Source: Aquibacillus albus
GTDB taxonomy: Bacteria; Bacillota; Bacilli; Bacillales; Amphibacillaceae
Reading direction: 5' to 3'
Length of the DNA stretch: 64,000 nt
NCBI RefSeq assembly: GCF_016908325.1
Contig: NZ_JAFBDR010000009.1
Location: 1 to 64,000, forward strand
Position 1 is the first letter of the stretch; every line of letters starts with the position of its first letter. This document shows, piece after piece, positions 34,585-44,359 of this stretch. The translations under genes were made by a program, and so were the position numbers. Under the pieces are notes generated by a model that saw only the letters and a program-made list of their open reading frames with translations, made no database searches and was not told the DNA's origin.

Positions 34585-34704
34585 AAAATCCTCCCTCAAA
34601 ACCGTTGCTACAATAAGGTTACAACAAAACTTATTGGAATGAAAATAAGTAATTATGCAGAAAAAAAAAGAAAATCAGAGGAAATCATAGTAAATCACCA
34701 TTAA

Positions 34705-34723
34705 AGTTTGTACAGAACAAACT
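34705..34723. promoter_or_regulatory. Candidate operator between regulator and opuA
   Basis: AGTTTGT, spacer ACAGA, ACAAACT: a 7-bp perfect inverted repeat in the divergent region, about 40 bp upstream of the opuA -35. It could be the binding site of the GbsR/OpcR-like protein. Confidence 0.5.
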
Positions 34724-34761
34724 GTATGAACAATCTATTCAAAAATAATGGTTTTTACTGT

Positions 34762-34791
34762 TTGAAATTTATGTGGTAAAAGAGATATAGT
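34762..34791 (+). promoter_or_regulatory. Sigma-A-type promoter of opuA
   Basis: TTGAAA (34762-34767), 18 bp, TATAGT (34786-34791). The predicted leader is about 110 nt before the opuAA start. Confidence 0.6.
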
Positions 34792-34906
34792 ATGAAAGGT
34801 GGATGTAATTGTTCGTTCCATAGCTTTACATATGAAAATGGTTTATCTTTTATGAAAAAGAGGTAATGTAAACTGTCCAATAAAGTATGCAAGAGAGGTG
34901 AACATA

Positions 34907-36106
34907 TTGCCGGTTATAAAAGTAGAAGGTCTATCAAAAATCTTCGGCAAAAACATAAATCAAGCAAAGAAATTGCTAGATAAGGGTACAACGAAGGATG
35001 AAATTTTAAAGCAGACGGGCTGTACAGTTGGGGTTAATCGAGCGTCGTTTGAAGTAGAAGAAGGCGAAGTATTTGTTATTATGGGGCTTTCTGGTAGTGG
35101 TAAATCAACACTTGTTCGATTGTTAAACCGACTGATTGAACCGACCGAAGGAAGTGTGCTTGTTGATGGAGAGGATCTTGCCAAAGTAGACAAACAAACA
35201 TTAAGAAAAGTACGTAGAGAAAAAATGAGTATGGTATTTCAGAAGTTTGCTTTATTTCCACATCGAACCATTTTAGAGAACGCAGGATTTGGATTGGAAA
35301 TTCAAGGCCTGGAGAAAAACGAACAAACTAAAAAAGCAAAAGAATCTTTAGAACTGGTTGGCCTAGGAGATTATATTAACCAGTATCCAGAACAATTATC
35401 GGGTGGAATGCAGCAAAGGGTTGGTCTTGCCAGAGCACTAGCAAATGATCCAGAAGTATTATTAATGGATGAGGCCTTTTCTGCACTTGATCCACTTATT
35501 CGTAAGGACATGCAGGATGAATTACTAGATTTACAAGCTAATATGAAGAAAACAATTATATTTATTACACATGATTTGGATGAGGCATTACGAATTGGTG
35601 ATCGAATTGCCTTAATGAAAGACGGTTCTATCGTCCAAATTGGTTCTCCAGAAGAAATTTTAGTGAACCCTGCAAATGACTATGTGGAGAAATTCGTAGA
35701 AGATGTCGATCGCTCGAAAGTATTAACGGCAGAACATATCATGAAGCGTCCTGAAACGATTAATATCGAAAAACATGGACCAAGAGTTGCTTTGGAACGA
35801 ATGAAGGATGAAGGAATATCCAGTATTTATGTAACGGATGGAAAACGTAATTTAAAAGGATATGTCACTGCTGATGATGCTTCCGATGCTCGTAAAAACG
35901 AAATTCGTGATTTAAATGAAATTTTGAGAACAGACGTCCCTACAGTAAAAAAGGATACTTCTATGAATGATATTTTTGAAGTTATCTATGATTCTCCTAT
36001 TCCTATTGCTGTCGTAGAAGATGGCAAGTTATTCGGGATTATTGTTCGGGGTGCAGTTATTGCGGCCCTTGCAGGTGAGGGAGAGGTGAAGTTAAGTAAT
36101 GCTTGA
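34907..36106 (+). CDS. opuAA: Glycine betaine/proline betaine ABC importer, ATP-binding subunit
   Basis: A 399-residue ATPase of the ProV/OpuAA type. Walker [10 protein letters not shown] lies at about 60-68, the signature is [15 protein letters not shown], Walker B is [13 protein letters not shown]. Two CBS domains follow (about 275-395); in relatives they sense ionic strength. The GTG at 34898 overlaps the SD AGAGAGGTG, so the TTG at 34907 is preferred. It overlaps opuAB by 8 nt. Confidence 0.93.
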   Translation: MPVIKVEGLSKIFGKNINQAKKLLDKGTTKDEILKQTGCTVGVNRASFEVEEGEVFVIMGLSGSGKSTLVRLLNRLIEPTEGSVLVDGEDLAKVDKQTLRKVRREKMSMVFQKFALFPHRTILENAGFGLEIQGLEKNEQTKKAKESLELVGLGDYINQYPEQLSGGMQQRVGLARALANDPEVLLMDEAFSALDPLIRKDMQDELLDLQANMKKTIIFITHDLDEALRIGDRIALMKDGSIVQIGSPEEILVNPANDYVEKFVEDVDRSKVLTAEHIMKRPETINIEKHGPRVALERMKDEGISSIYVTDGKRNLKGYVTADDASDARKNEIRDLNEILRTDVPTVKKDTSMNDIFEVIYDSPIPIAVVEDGKLFGIIVRGAVIAALAGEGEVKLSNA

Positions 36107-36944
36107 TTTTATGGAAAAGATAAAAATAGCTGAAGCAGTAAGTGCTTTTACCGATTGGATTACAGATACATTTTCATTTTTATTTAATCCAATTAAAAAT
36201 CAACTCGGAAACTTTATGGATTGGTTTTCAGATAAATTAGCAGCTATTCCACCAATCATAGTTATTTTAATTGTAGTAATTGCAGCTTTTTTTATAAGTG
36301 GGAAACGAGTTGGTTTACCTATATTTTCTTTAATTGGATTGTGGCTTATCTATAACCAAGAGCTTTGGGAAGAATTAATGTTTACATTTGCTCTTGTTTT
36401 AGTAGCAAGTATTTTAGCTGTAATTATTGGAGTGCCTTTTGGTATTTTAATGTCTAAAAGTAGAACAGCAGAATCCATTATTACACCGATACTTGATTTT
36501 ATGCAGACAATGCCAGCTTTTGTGTATTTAATACCAGCTGTTGCATTTTTCGGTATTGGAATGGTTCCGGGGATTTTTGCCTCTGTCATTTTTGCCACAC
36601 CTCCAACGGTTCGTTTTACTAATTTAGGTATTAGGCAGGTATCGAAGGAGTTAGTGGAGGCTTCAGATGCATTTGGTAGTACTGGTTCACAAAAGTTATT
36701 TAAAGTGGAACTTCCAATGGCGAAACGCACAATCATGGCAGGTATCAACCAAACAGTGATGCTGTCCTTATCGATGGTAGTAATTGCTTCGATGATTGGT
36801 TCACCAGGACTTGGAAGAGAAGTATTATCTGCCCTTCAGCGTGCACAAGTTGGTCCTGGCTTTGTAGCAGGAATAGGGATTGTAATCCTTGCCATTATTA
36901 TTGACAGATTCACACAAAATTTAAATACAGAAAAGAAGAAGTAA
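36099..36944 (+). CDS. opuAB: Glycine betaine/proline betaine ABC importer, permease subunit
   Basis: A 281-residue membrane protein. A 60-residue amphipathic N-terminal part precedes about six helices; the inner-membrane-component loop is [32 protein letters not shown]. It forms the channel of the OpuA importer and couples to OpuAA. Its ATG overlaps the end of opuAA, so translation is coupled. Confidence 0.93.
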   Translation: MLDFMEKIKIAEAVSAFTDWITDTFSFLFNPIKNQLGNFMDWFSDKLAAIPPIIVILIVVIAAFFISGKRVGLPIFSLIGLWLIYNQELWEELMFTFALVLVASILAVIIGVPFGILMSKSRTAESIITPILDFMQTMPAFVYLIPAVAFFGIGMVPGIFASVIFATPPTVRFTNLGIRQVSKELVEASDAFGSTGSQKLFKVELPMAKRTIMAGINQTVMLSLSMVVIASMIGSPGLGREVLSALQRAQVGPGFVAGIGIVILAIIIDRFTQNLNTEKKK

Positions 36945-37025
36945 AGAGTAGCTGGAAACTTTTCAGTGGAAAAGTTAACCATATATTAAAGAAATAAATT
37001 AAAGAAAAGGGGAGAATTTATTCTT

Positions 37026-38021
37026 ATGTTAAAATTAACATGGAAACAATTAGGGCTCGTAGCCGTACTAGTACTTACTTTAGTATTAGCTGCCTGTGGC
37101 AGTGCAGAAGAGGAAGAAGCAGAGGATAACGGTAATGCTGACGGTGAAAATACTACCGAAGAAACGAATGAAGAGACCAATGAAGAAACGAATGAAGATA
37201 CTGGAAGCGAAGAAGAAGGTAGTGAAGGCGTAGCGCTAGGTGAAGAAGAGTTAGAGCTTGTTTATGTGGAATGGGATTCTGAAATTGCTTCTACGAATGT
37301 GATTGCAGAAGTACTCAGAAACCAAGGTTATGATGTAACAATCACTCCGATTGATAATGCTCTTATGTGGCAGTCAGTTGCTCAAGGTGAAGCAGATGGT
37401 ATGGTTGCTGCATGGTTACCAGGAACACACGGAGATCTTTATGAAGAACATAAAGATAGTTTAGTAGACTTAGGTGAAAACCTATCTGGTGCAAAAATTG
37501 GTCTAGTTGTACCTGAATATGTAGAAGCAACTACTATTGGTGATTTAGCTGATTATGCTGAGGAGTTTGATAGCAAGATAACTGGTATTGAAGCAGGATC
37601 TGGTGTAGTACAAGCGGCTGAACAATCCATTGAGGATTATGGACTTGAAGGCTGGGAAGTACAAACTTCTTCTAGTGGTGCAATGGCAACTGCTCTTGGT
37701 GAAGCAATTGACAGTGAAGAGGCAATAGCTGTTACTGGTTGGACGCCGCACTGGAAATTCGCTAAATATGATCTTAAATATTTAGAGGATCCAGAAGGCT
37801 CATTTGGTGGAGAAGAATACATTGGAACAATGGTTCGCGAGGGACTTCAAGAAGATAGCCCGGCAGCTTACCAAATTTTAGATCAATTTAATTGGACATC
37901 TGCAGACATGGAATCAATTATGCTAGAAGTATCTAATGGTGCTTCTCCAGAAGATGCTGCTGCAGCATGGGTAGAAGAAAATCAAGACAAAGTTGATGAG
38001 TGGGTAGCTGGTTTAGAATAA
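37026..38021 (+). CDS. opuAC: Glycine betaine-binding lipoprotein
   Basis: A 331-residue lipoprotein. The lipobox LAAC places lipidated Cys24. A very acidic linker (25-70) with repeated EETNEETNE units separates the anchor from the OpuAC-type binding domain, which starts at LELVYVEWDSEIAST. Conserved tryptophans (W84 region, MWQSVAQGEADGMVAAWLPGTH) fit an aromatic betaine cage. It captures osmoprotectant outside the cell. The acidic linker is in keeping with a halotolerant host (inference). Confidence 0.93.
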   Translation: MLKLTWKQLGLVAVLVLTLVLAACGSAEEEEAEDNGNADGENTTEETNEETNEETNEDTGSEEEGSEGVALGEEELELVYVEWDSEIASTNVIAEVLRNQGYDVTITPIDNALMWQSVAQGEADGMVAAWLPGTHGDLYEEHKDSLVDLGENLSGAKIGLVVPEYVEATTIGDLADYAEEFDSKITGIEAGSGVVQAAEQSIEDYGLEGWEVQTSSSGAMATALGEAIDSEEAIAVTGWTPHWKFAKYDLKYLEDPEGSFGGEEYIGTMVREGLQEDSPAAYQILDQFNWTSADMESIMLEVSNGASPEDAAAAWVEENQDKVDEWVAGLE

Positions 38022-38032
38022 AATATACAAAC

Positions 38033-38063
38033 AAAAGGTGTTCCTAACTAGGAACACCTTTTG
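38033..38063 (+). terminator. Terminator of the opuA operon
   Basis: AAAAGGTGTTCCTA pairs perfectly with TAGGAACACCTTTT, followed by GTTTT. Confidence 0.9.
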
Positions 38064-38091
38064 TTTTACTTAAATATATCAAACATTTAAA

Positions 38092-38472
38092 TTAGTTATT
38101 CTCTGCTTCCGCATTCTGTTGTTTTGTTTTTTCCTCTAGTTCTTTTAGGCTTTGTTCAATTTGTGTTAAGTATGTTTGGATGTTTTTTTGGTGTGGTGCA
38201 ATCGTATTTTTCCAACTTTCTATTGAGGCTTTCATTTCTGCCGATAAATCCTTAAGCAATGAAACACCTTCTTTTGACGTCTTTGCTAACTGATCAGTGA
38301 TTTGCAGACCATCATTCTTTATTTTTTCAAATGAATGCACGATCTCTTCACTACGATATCTTGCTTGGTTTCGCAGTTTTTTGCCTGACGTTGGAGTACT
38401 GAGAAGAGTTGCAGTAGCACTAACAAGTCCCCCTGTTATAAAACCGAGTAGTAAAGATTTTCCACTTACCAT
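38092..38472 (-). CDS. yhaH: YtxH-domain protein YhaH
   Basis: A 126-residue protein. An N-terminal hydrophobic, Gly/Ala-rich segment (SLLLGFITGGLVSATATLLSTPTSGKKLR) is the YtxH signature, followed by a long coiled-coil helix. The family belongs to the general stress response. ATG 38472 follows AAAGGAGTG; the GTG at 38481 overlaps the SD. Position next to hit matches B. subtilis yhaH. Confidence 0.88.
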   Translation of the reverse strand: MVSGKSLLLGFITGGLVSATATLLSTPTSGKKLRNQARYRSEEIVHSFEKIKNDGLQITDQLAKTSKEGVSLLKDLSAEMKASIESWKNTIAPHQKNIQTYLTQIEQSLKELEEKTKQQNAEAENN

Positions 38473-38608
38473 CGCTTCCACTCCTTTCTCTCTTTATTAT
38501 ACTATTTTCTCGTATTTTTTTGAGAAAAAACATGAAATTTAATAAAACAGAATGATGATGTACCCTTCTAGTTGATGATATGTAAGCATAAACTTGATGT
38601 ATCTAAAA

Positions 38609-38628
38609 TAGGGGGGTCTGACCCCTCA
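38609..38628 (-). terminator. GGGGTCTGACCCC palindrome after hit
   Basis: The same palindrome as at 14985, just after the hit stop codon. No T run follows on the minus strand, so termination is uncertain. Confidence 0.4.
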
Positions 38629-38633
38629 CGCTC

Positions 38634-39056
38634 TTATATCTGTTTATTTATTTCACTTGCAATTTGTGAAAGGTCTTCTTGCGTATAAGCATCGTTGTTT
38701 GTTTTCCAAACTGCTCCAAATCCATCTCCGTTTCCGTAGCGCGGAATTAGGTGTATATGTAAATGGAAAACGGATTGACCAGCAGTTTCCTCGTTATTAT
38801 TTAGGATGTTAAGACCTAACGGTTGGTACGCCTGCTTAATCGCATTTGCTAGCTTTGGAACTCGACTAAATAGTTGTTCTGCTGTATCTTCGGGCGTTTC
38901 ATAAATGTCTTTAGCATGTTTCTTTGGGATAATCAGGGTATGCCCTTTTGTTACTTGACTAATGTCAAGGAAAGCATAAACGTGTTCATCCTCATATACT
39001 TTTGCCGAGGGGATTTCACCATTGGCAATTTTACAAAATAAGCAATCAGCACTCAT
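38634..39056 (-). CDS. hit: HIT-family protein Hit
   Basis: A 140-residue histidine-triad protein. It begins ADCLFCKIANGEIPS, the N-terminal zinc-type Cys motif, and has the catalytic HLHIHLIPRY (about 98-107). The family hydrolyses nucleoside phosphoramidates and related nucleotides. In Bacillus, hit lies next to ecsABC, as here, but is read divergently. SD AAAGGAGCG precedes the ATG. Confidence 0.93.
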   Translation of the reverse strand: MSADCLFCKIANGEIPSAKVYEDEHVYAFLDISQVTKGHTLIIPKKHAKDIYETPEDTAEQLFSRVPKLANAIKQAYQPLGLNILNNNEETAGQSVFHLHIHLIPRYGNGDGFGAVWKTNNDAYTQEDLSQIASEINKQI

Positions 39057-39089
39057 AAAATAACTCGCTCCTTTTTAAATGTTACTATT

Positions 39090-39119
39090 ATTTTATCTAG
39101 TTAAGAAGCAGGATGTAAA
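39090..39119 (-). promoter_or_regulatory. Sigma-A-type promoter of hit
   Basis: On the minus strand TTTACA (39119-39114), 18 bp, TAAAAT (39095-39090), about 34 bp before the hit ATG. Confidence 0.6.
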
Positions 39120-39133
39120 GTGAAAACAAAAAT

Positions 39134-39524
39134 GGGGTTGCCCCACTTTGAAGCCTAGCGCTCCACTGTGGGACAACCCGCTCTTGAAGGAGAGGATTAG
39201 CTTCATCTTGCTACATCTTGTTTATCATTTTGAACCAGGGGAATGATTCATCTGATTTTCAAGTTGGTAACCTTTCGTCAACACCTCATTTGGCTAAAGT
39301 GTTTACTTTCGGTTTCTAAAGCAATTGATGATCTTTCACCGACACCTCATTTCGTGGATAACCACTCATTGATGATCGTGAATGATAAGCTTTTGTCCAA
39401 CTCCTTCAGTACATATTATGGACAGTTTACCCTTCATCTATTCAGGGTTTATTTTGGCAAATTAAGGTGAAAATGATAAAATTTAAATCATATGCTACGT
39501 ATGAGTTTTTAGAAAGGGGACAAA
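39134..39524. other. Hairpin and gene-free stretch between hit and ecsA
   Basis: GGGTTGCCCCAC (39135-39146) pairs with GTGGGACAACCC (39168-39179); on the minus strand it is followed by CATTTTTGTTTT, like a terminator facing hit. To the right are imperfect direct repeats, CTTTCGTCAACACCTCATTT (39272-39291) and a copy at 39333-39352 with 17 of 20 matches. No convincing gene is present. The ecsA promoter should lie near 39470. Confidence 0.55.
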
Positions 39525-40271
39525 GTGTTGAAACCTTTATTACATATTGAAAATTTACAGGGAGGATACACACATAAGAATGTACTGCATGGCATTTTTT
39601 TTGACGTATATCCAAACGAAATAGTCGGTTTAATCGGTTTAAATGGAGCAGGTAAAAGTACAACCATAAAACATATAATCGGTTTGATGCAGCCCAAAAA
39701 AGGTAAAGTGTCCATTGATGGAAAAACGTTTCAAGAATCTCCGGATACGTATCGGAGTAACTTTTCTTATATTCCAGAAATGCCATTGTTATATGATGAG
39801 CTAACGTTGTATGAGCATCTTCGGTTAACAGCAATGGCGTATAATATTGCAGAAGAGGATTTTGAAAAAAGGTTAAAGCCGTTGTTAAAAGAGTTTCGTC
39901 TCGAAAGTAAGTTGAAATGGTTTCCGATTCATTTTTCGAAAGGAATGCGCCAAAAAGTAATGATCATGTGTGCATTCTTAGTCGAACCGAAATTATATAT
40001 TGTTGATGAACCATTCGTTGGACTAGATCCATTAGGAATACAGTCTTATTTACAGCTTATGAATGAAATGAAGGAAAAAGGATCCGGAGTATTGATGTCC
40101 ACTCATATACTTGCTACAGCAGAGCGCTATTGTGATCGCTTCATTATTTTGCATGACGGGAAAATAAAAGCACAAGGGACTTTGAACGAGCTGCAAAAAC
40201 AATTCCATATGCCGACTGCGAGTTTGGACGATATATATGTTCAACTAACGAAGGAAGATGAATATGTTTGA
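39525..40271 (+). CDS. ecsA: ABC transporter ATP-binding protein EcsA
   Basis: A 248-residue ATPase. Walker A is GLNGAGKST (about 42-50), the signature region is FSKGMRQKV and Walker B LYIVDEPFVGLDP. With EcsB it forms an exporter that affects protein secretion, competence and regulated intramembrane proteolysis of anti-sigma factors in B. subtilis. It starts at GTG 39525 (or the adjacent TTG) after AAAGGGGA. It is the first gene of ecsABC. Confidence 0.93.
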   Translation: MLKPLLHIENLQGGYTHKNVLHGIFFDVYPNEIVGLIGLNGAGKSTTIKHIIGLMQPKKGKVSIDGKTFQESPDTYRSNFSYIPEMPLLYDELTLYEHLRLTAMAYNIAEEDFEKRLKPLLKEFRLESKLKWFPIHFSKGMRQKVMIMCAFLVEPKLYIVDEPFVGLDPLGIQSYLQLMNEMKEKGSGVLMSTHILATAERYCDRFIILHDGKIKAQGTLNELQKQFHMPTASLDDIYVQLTKEDEYV

Positions 40272-41478
40272 TTCACAAACCTTTTTTAAAGATCGTCTCT
40301 CTTCTCATTTAAAAGAAACCAGCCGTTATTTAAAATATATATTTAATGGTCATCTTGTTGTTGCAATGTTATTTTTCGTATCAGCACTAACGTATTATTA
40401 TCAGCAATGGTTAGTTGAAATTCCTGAGGATTTTCCTACTGCTGCTATCATTGGTGTGTTGTTTGGGATTGTTGCTAGCTATAGCCCTGTTCGTACGTTG
40501 TTGAAGCAGCCGGATTTAGTTTTTTTGTTACCTGCAGAACATAAAATGGGACGTTATTTTTTATATGCTTTATTTTATAGTTTTATCATTCAGCTATACT
40601 TAATCCTATTGACTTCAGCTGCTTTAGGCCCGTTATTCTTTGCTTCTTATCCTAATCAATCATCCAAACATTACTTATTAGCAATGGTGCTTTTAGTCGT
40701 CATTAAAATTTGGAACTTGGTAGCTAATTGGTGGATGTTAAAAATTAGAGATGTAAAAACGAGAGGAATAGATCTTACCTTAAGAGTCATATTGAATATT
40801 GTTATTTTTTATTTCTTTATTAAAGGTGAGCTATTATTAGCTGCCATCCTTACTCTCGTGTTATTTCTTTTCATTGCTTATGATTATTTCCTGTCCAAGC
40901 AACAAGCGGGAATTGTTTGGGATTTACTGGTGGAAAAAGACCGAGCTCGCATGTACACCTTTTATCGAATAGCGAACATGTTTACGGATGTTCCACATTT
41001 GAAAACACAAACGAAAAAACGACATTGGCTGGTGCATTTATCTATCGGTAATGTACCATTTAAACGGGAAAAATCCTTTGATTATTTGTATCGGATAACT
41101 TCGATTCGGGGTGGGGACTATTTAGGAATGTATGTACGTCTTGCTGTTATTGGCGGACTTTGTATCATCTATATTCCAAACTTTTGGATGAAGATTATTC
41201 TTAGTATTTTATTTTTATATTTGAGTGGTTTTCAACTAATGACCTTATGGCAGCACCATCGAACGGTTGCTTGGTTAGATTTGTATCCTTTAAAGTTAGC
41301 ATGGAGGAAACAAGCAATCATAAAATGGTTGATGCAGCTATTAATTATTCAAACCGTTTTCTTTGGTCTGTTATTTGCACTAATTGGAAACTTAGGCGGT
41401 TTGTTCGTCGTGTTAATAGGTGGGTGCCTATTTAGTTATTTGTTTGTTTACGGATATGTAATGAAACGGTTGACGTAA
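40264..41478 (+). CDS. ecsB: ABC transporter permease EcsB
   Basis: A 404-residue membrane protein with about eight to ten helices in two groups separated by a long soluble loop (about 215-290). It starts MFDSQTFFKDRLSSHLKE; ATG 40264 is 6 nt after AAGGAAG and overlaps the end of ecsA, while ATG 40258 is too close to the SD. It is the membrane part of the Ecs transporter. Confidence 0.92.
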   Translation: MFDSQTFFKDRLSSHLKETSRYLKYIFNGHLVVAMLFFVSALTYYYQQWLVEIPEDFPTAAIIGVLFGIVASYSPVRTLLKQPDLVFLLPAEHKMGRYFLYALFYSFIIQLYLILLTSAALGPLFFASYPNQSSKHYLLAMVLLVVIKIWNLVANWWMLKIRDVKTRGIDLTLRVILNIVIFYFFIKGELLLAAILTLVLFLFIAYDYFLSKQQAGIVWDLLVEKDRARMYTFYRIANMFTDVPHLKTQTKKRHWLVHLSIGNVPFKREKSFDYLYRITSIRGGDYLGMYVRLAVIGGLCIIYIPNFWMKIILSILFLYLSGFQLMTLWQHHRTVAWLDLYPLKLAWRKQAIIKWLMQLLIIQTVFFGLLFALIGNLGGLFVVLIGGCLFSYLFVYGYVMKRLT

Positions 41479-41489
41479 GGGGTTGTCCT

Positions 41490-42203
41490 ATGGAATCGGT
41501 TTATGAGCAACAAGCATTACGTGAGGCATTACGCTATGAAAAGTCGTTGCAGAGAAGAGCTTCAATTATTAAACGATCCACGAAAAAAATCCAAACAAAA
41601 GTAAATCAAAAGATTCCGAATAGAATTCATACGATTGTAACTGAAAGCATCAAAAAAATGATTGAATTAGCTCTGACAACGTCTTCTTATATTCGAGTGA
41701 TTGATGTTAATCAAGCATGGAGGTTAGAGGAACGCGAAAGTGTTATACGAGAGCGGATCAAGCAATATAAACAAACCGCAATGCTAGAAGGTGCTGGAAC
41801 TGGGGCTGGAGGTTTATGGTTAGGTGCTGCGGACTTTCCGCTATTGCTCAGCATTAAAATGAAGCTGCTGTTTGATATTGGTCAAATTTACGGTTATAAC
41901 GTGAAGGATTATCAAGAACGGATGTATTTATTACACGTTTTTATGCTGGCATTTTCTAGTGAAGAAAAGCAGAGAGAAGTAATGCAAATCTTAAATAATT
42001 GGGAAAAAGAACAACGACTTTGGAAAGAAGTTGACTGGAAAACATTGCAATTGGAATATCGGGATACGATTGATTTTGTAAAGATGCTGCAATTAATCCC
42101 TGGTTTTGGAGCTGTTGTTGGTGCTATTGTTAATCGGCAGCTCCTAGATCAGCTTGGGGAAGCCGCAATGAACATGTATCGATTAAGGCTATTAAAAAAG
42201 TGA
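41490..42203 (+). CDS. ecsC: EcsC family protein
   Basis: A 237-residue protein of the EcsC family: a basic helical N-terminal part, then EGAGTGAGGLWLGAADFPLLLSIKMKLLFDIGQIYGY and a Gly-rich C-terminal hydrophobic segment (LIPGFGAVVGAIVNRQLL). It may associate with the membrane. Function is unknown. It lies 12 bp after ecsB and completes the operon. Confidence 0.9.
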   Translation: MESVYEQQALREALRYEKSLQRRASIIKRSTKKIQTKVNQKIPNRIHTIVTESIKKMIELALTTSSYIRVIDVNQAWRLEERESVIRERIKQYKQTAMLEGAGTGAGGLWLGAADFPLLLSIKMKLLFDIGQIYGYNVKDYQERMYLLHVFMLAFSSEEKQREVMQILNNWEKEQRLWKEVDWKTLQLEYRDTIDFVKMLQLIPGFGAVVGAIVNRQLLDQLGEAAMNMYRLRLLKK

Positions 42204-42306
42204 AAGCTTGGTTTGGATTGATTTCGTGAATCACTTGAGTGGTGAGTTGTTTCAAAAACCGAATATGTTTCAGTCATATCGAAAATCTAAACAAAATAAA
42301 AGCTGT

Positions 42307-42342
42307 CAAAAAAAATGGAACCAGGCAACCAGCCCGGTTCTT
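42307..42342. terminator. Bidirectional terminator between ecsC and yhaA
   Basis: GAACCAGG pairs with CCCGGTTC. On the minus strand it runs into CATTTTTTTTGAC, a good terminator for the hydrolase. Confidence 0.8.
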
Positions 42343-42346
42343 CTTA

Positions 42347-43522
42347 TTAATTATTGTCCTTTTGATATAATTCAACCGTATGAATTAATGTTTTTGCAGC
42401 TAATGCCATCGCTCTTTCATCAATATCAAATTTCGGGTGATGATGTGGGTAAAAATGCCCCTCTTTTTGAGCACCAGTAAAGAAATAGGCACCTGGTTTT
42501 TTCAATAGATAATAAGAAAAATCTTCACCTGTCATGCTTGGTACAACCTCTTCTGCTTTTTCAACACCGTCAACTTCACTTGCTGCTCGTAGAACTAAAG
42601 CTGCTTCTTTTGGATGATTGACGACAGGAGGGTATCCTTTTTCATAATTAAAATCGTATGATGCATCATATCCCGTACACGTTCCTTTAATAATTTTTTC
42701 CATTTCCTCGATGATGGAGTCTTGTAACTCTGGATCAAAGGTACGGACAGTTCCAGTAATTGTGCACGTATCTGCAATAATATTAAAGGTAGTCCCCGCA
42801 TTAAAAGTACCAATCGTAATAACAGCTGTATTTAGAGGATCTACTCTTCTGCTAACAATTTGCTGTAAATTTGTGACTAGCTGTGAACCGATAACAATCG
42901 CATCCTTTGTCTGATGTGGGATGGCACCATGTCCACCTTTACCTTGTATTGTAATTGTAAATCGGTCAGCCCCTGCCATAAACTCTCTTGGAGAAGTTTC
43001 AACAACACCATATGGCGTATTGGTCCAAAGGTGTGTACCGAAGACTGCATCTACATCATCTAATATACCGGAATCAACAATCGGTTTCGCCCCACCTGGT
43101 GCTAACTCTTCTGCATGTTGGTGAACAAAAACGATTGTTCCAGGTAATTCAGTCTGATACTTTTTCATTACTTTCGCTATCGTAAGCAGGGTTGTGGTGT
43201 GTCCATCGTGCCCACATGCATGCATAACGCCGTCCACTTTAGATTTATAGGGAACATCTTTTTCATCTTGAATTGGTAACCCGTCAAAATCAGCACGGAG
43301 CGCCACTTTCTTTCCTGACTTAGCTCCTTCTAATGTAGCAACAACGCCATTACCACCAACCTTGGTTTGGTAAGGAATTCCCAATTTTTCATATGTATCA
43401 GCAATAAATTTTGCCGTTTTTTCTTCTTGAAAGGATAGTTCCGGGTATTGGTGTAAATACCTTCTCATTTCAACCATTTCATCGTAGTGTTTATTAATTT
43501 CATCTAGAAGTTTATCCCACAA
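42347..43522 (-). CDS. yhaA: M20-family amidohydrolase YhaA
   Basis: A 391-residue peptidase M20D protein. Metal-site motifs are MHACGHDGHTTTLL near 100, HQHAEELAPGGA near 135 and GTHLWT near 160, with the late SMTGEDFSYYL. The dimerisation/lid domain lies between about 180 and 295. The family deacylates N-acyl amino acids, peptides or hippurate-like compounds; the substrate is unknown. Position after ecsC matches B. subtilis yhaA. The start ATG follows GGGAGGA. Confidence 0.9.
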   Translation of the reverse strand: MWDKLLDEINKHYDEMVEMRRYLHQYPELSFQEEKTAKFIADTYEKLGIPYQTKVGGNGVVATLEGAKSGKKVALRADFDGLPIQDEKDVPYKSKVDGVMHACGHDGHTTTLLTIAKVMKKYQTELPGTIVFVHQHAEELAPGGAKPIVDSGILDDVDAVFGTHLWTNTPYGVVETSPREFMAGADRFTITIQGKGGHGAIPHQTKDAIVIGSQLVTNLQQIVSRRVDPLNTAVITIGTFNAGTTFNIIADTCTITGTVRTFDPELQDSIIEEMEKIIKGTCTGYDASYDFNYEKGYPPVVNHPKEAALVLRAASEVDGVEKAEEVVPSMTGEDFSYYLLKKPGAYFFTGAQKEGHFYPHHHPKFDIDERAMALAAKTLIHTVELYQKDNN

Positions 43523-43723
43523 AGTGCAATCCTCCCTTAAGACATTCTTTACTCATTATATCATAGAATTAGGCTTGTTTTAGGAGTCAAAATTATACTA
43601 AATATCAACACGATCTTTTAACAAAGCCAAAAACAAAGAACGCTTTCCATAAGAAAACTATTTATTAATTGTAATTTGAGAACATATAATGAACGAGTAC
43701 ATTGCATTTCAAGGAGAGATTGT

Positions 43724-44359
43724 ATGAATAGAAGACTTCGGTATTTTGTCGTATCTATGTTTGTTTTAGCTCTGGTAACAAGTAGCTTTTTAACATTAAG
43801 CGTGATAAATACGGACATGCCATTACTCGATCAGTGGTCAGCTCCCGCTGCTGTAGCGTTAGAGCAATCACTTATATTTTCCATTTTTCGCTGGATAACA
43901 GAGCTTGGTTCCGGATCTTTTTTAATTCCTTTTACGGTTGCGTTTGCAATTGGTTTATGGATATATACAAAAGATTGGTTAGCTAGCATCATGTGTATTG
44001 CCGGCTTGTTGTTAGGGTATAAAGCAAACTTTTGGATTAAATATGTTGTAGCCCGTGAGCGTCCGAGAATATTGGCTGAAGCGGAAGGTGTAGGTTATAG
44101 CTTTCCTTCTGGTCATGCGATGGTATCTTTAATTACTTATGGTGTGATGATTTATTTTCTAGTAAGTTATGTTCGTTCAACTTCGATTGCAGTGTCGATT
44201 CATGTGATTGGAATACTATTAATTTTGTTTATTGGAATGAGTCGGTATATTATTCGTGTTCATTATTTATCTGATGTATTAGCGGGATATGCGTTTGGAG
44301 CTGTTTTTCTTATTTTATGGATTAGTCTTTATCAGTTAATTAGGAAATGGCAAACTTAA
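43724..44359 (+). CDS. PAP2-family phosphatase
   Basis: A 211-residue membrane protein with about five to six helices. The three PAP2 motifs are KYVVARERPR, SFPSGHAM and RYIIRVHYLSDVLAG, all complete. It may dephosphorylate undecaprenyl pyrophosphate or phosphatidylglycerol phosphate. ATG 43724 is 7 nt after AAGGAGAG; the frame is open from 43676. The liaF gene starts 224 bp later, so a link with envelope stress is suggestive only. Confidence 0.88.
   Translation: MNRRLRYFVVSMFVLALVTSSFLTLSVINTDMPLLDQWSAPAAVALEQSLIFSIFRWITELGSGSFLIPFTVAFAIGLWIYTKDWLASIMCIAGLLLGYKANFWIKYVVARERPRILAEAEGVGYSFPSGHAMVSLITYGVMIYFLVSYVRSTSIAVSIHVIGILLILFIGMSRYIIRVHYLSDVLAGYAFGAVFLILWISLYQLIRKWQT

Noticed and set aside
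36350-36748. 132-codon minus-strand frame inside opuAB
   Set aside because: Antisense of a hydrophobic permease gene with no SD; opuAB is clearly the real gene.
39243-39470. 75-codon frame between hit and ecsA
   Set aside because: No SD and unusual composition; the region looks non-coding with imperfect repeats.
42208-42480. Plus-strand frame after ecsC
   Set aside because: It passes through the bidirectional terminator and into yhaA antisense; no SD.
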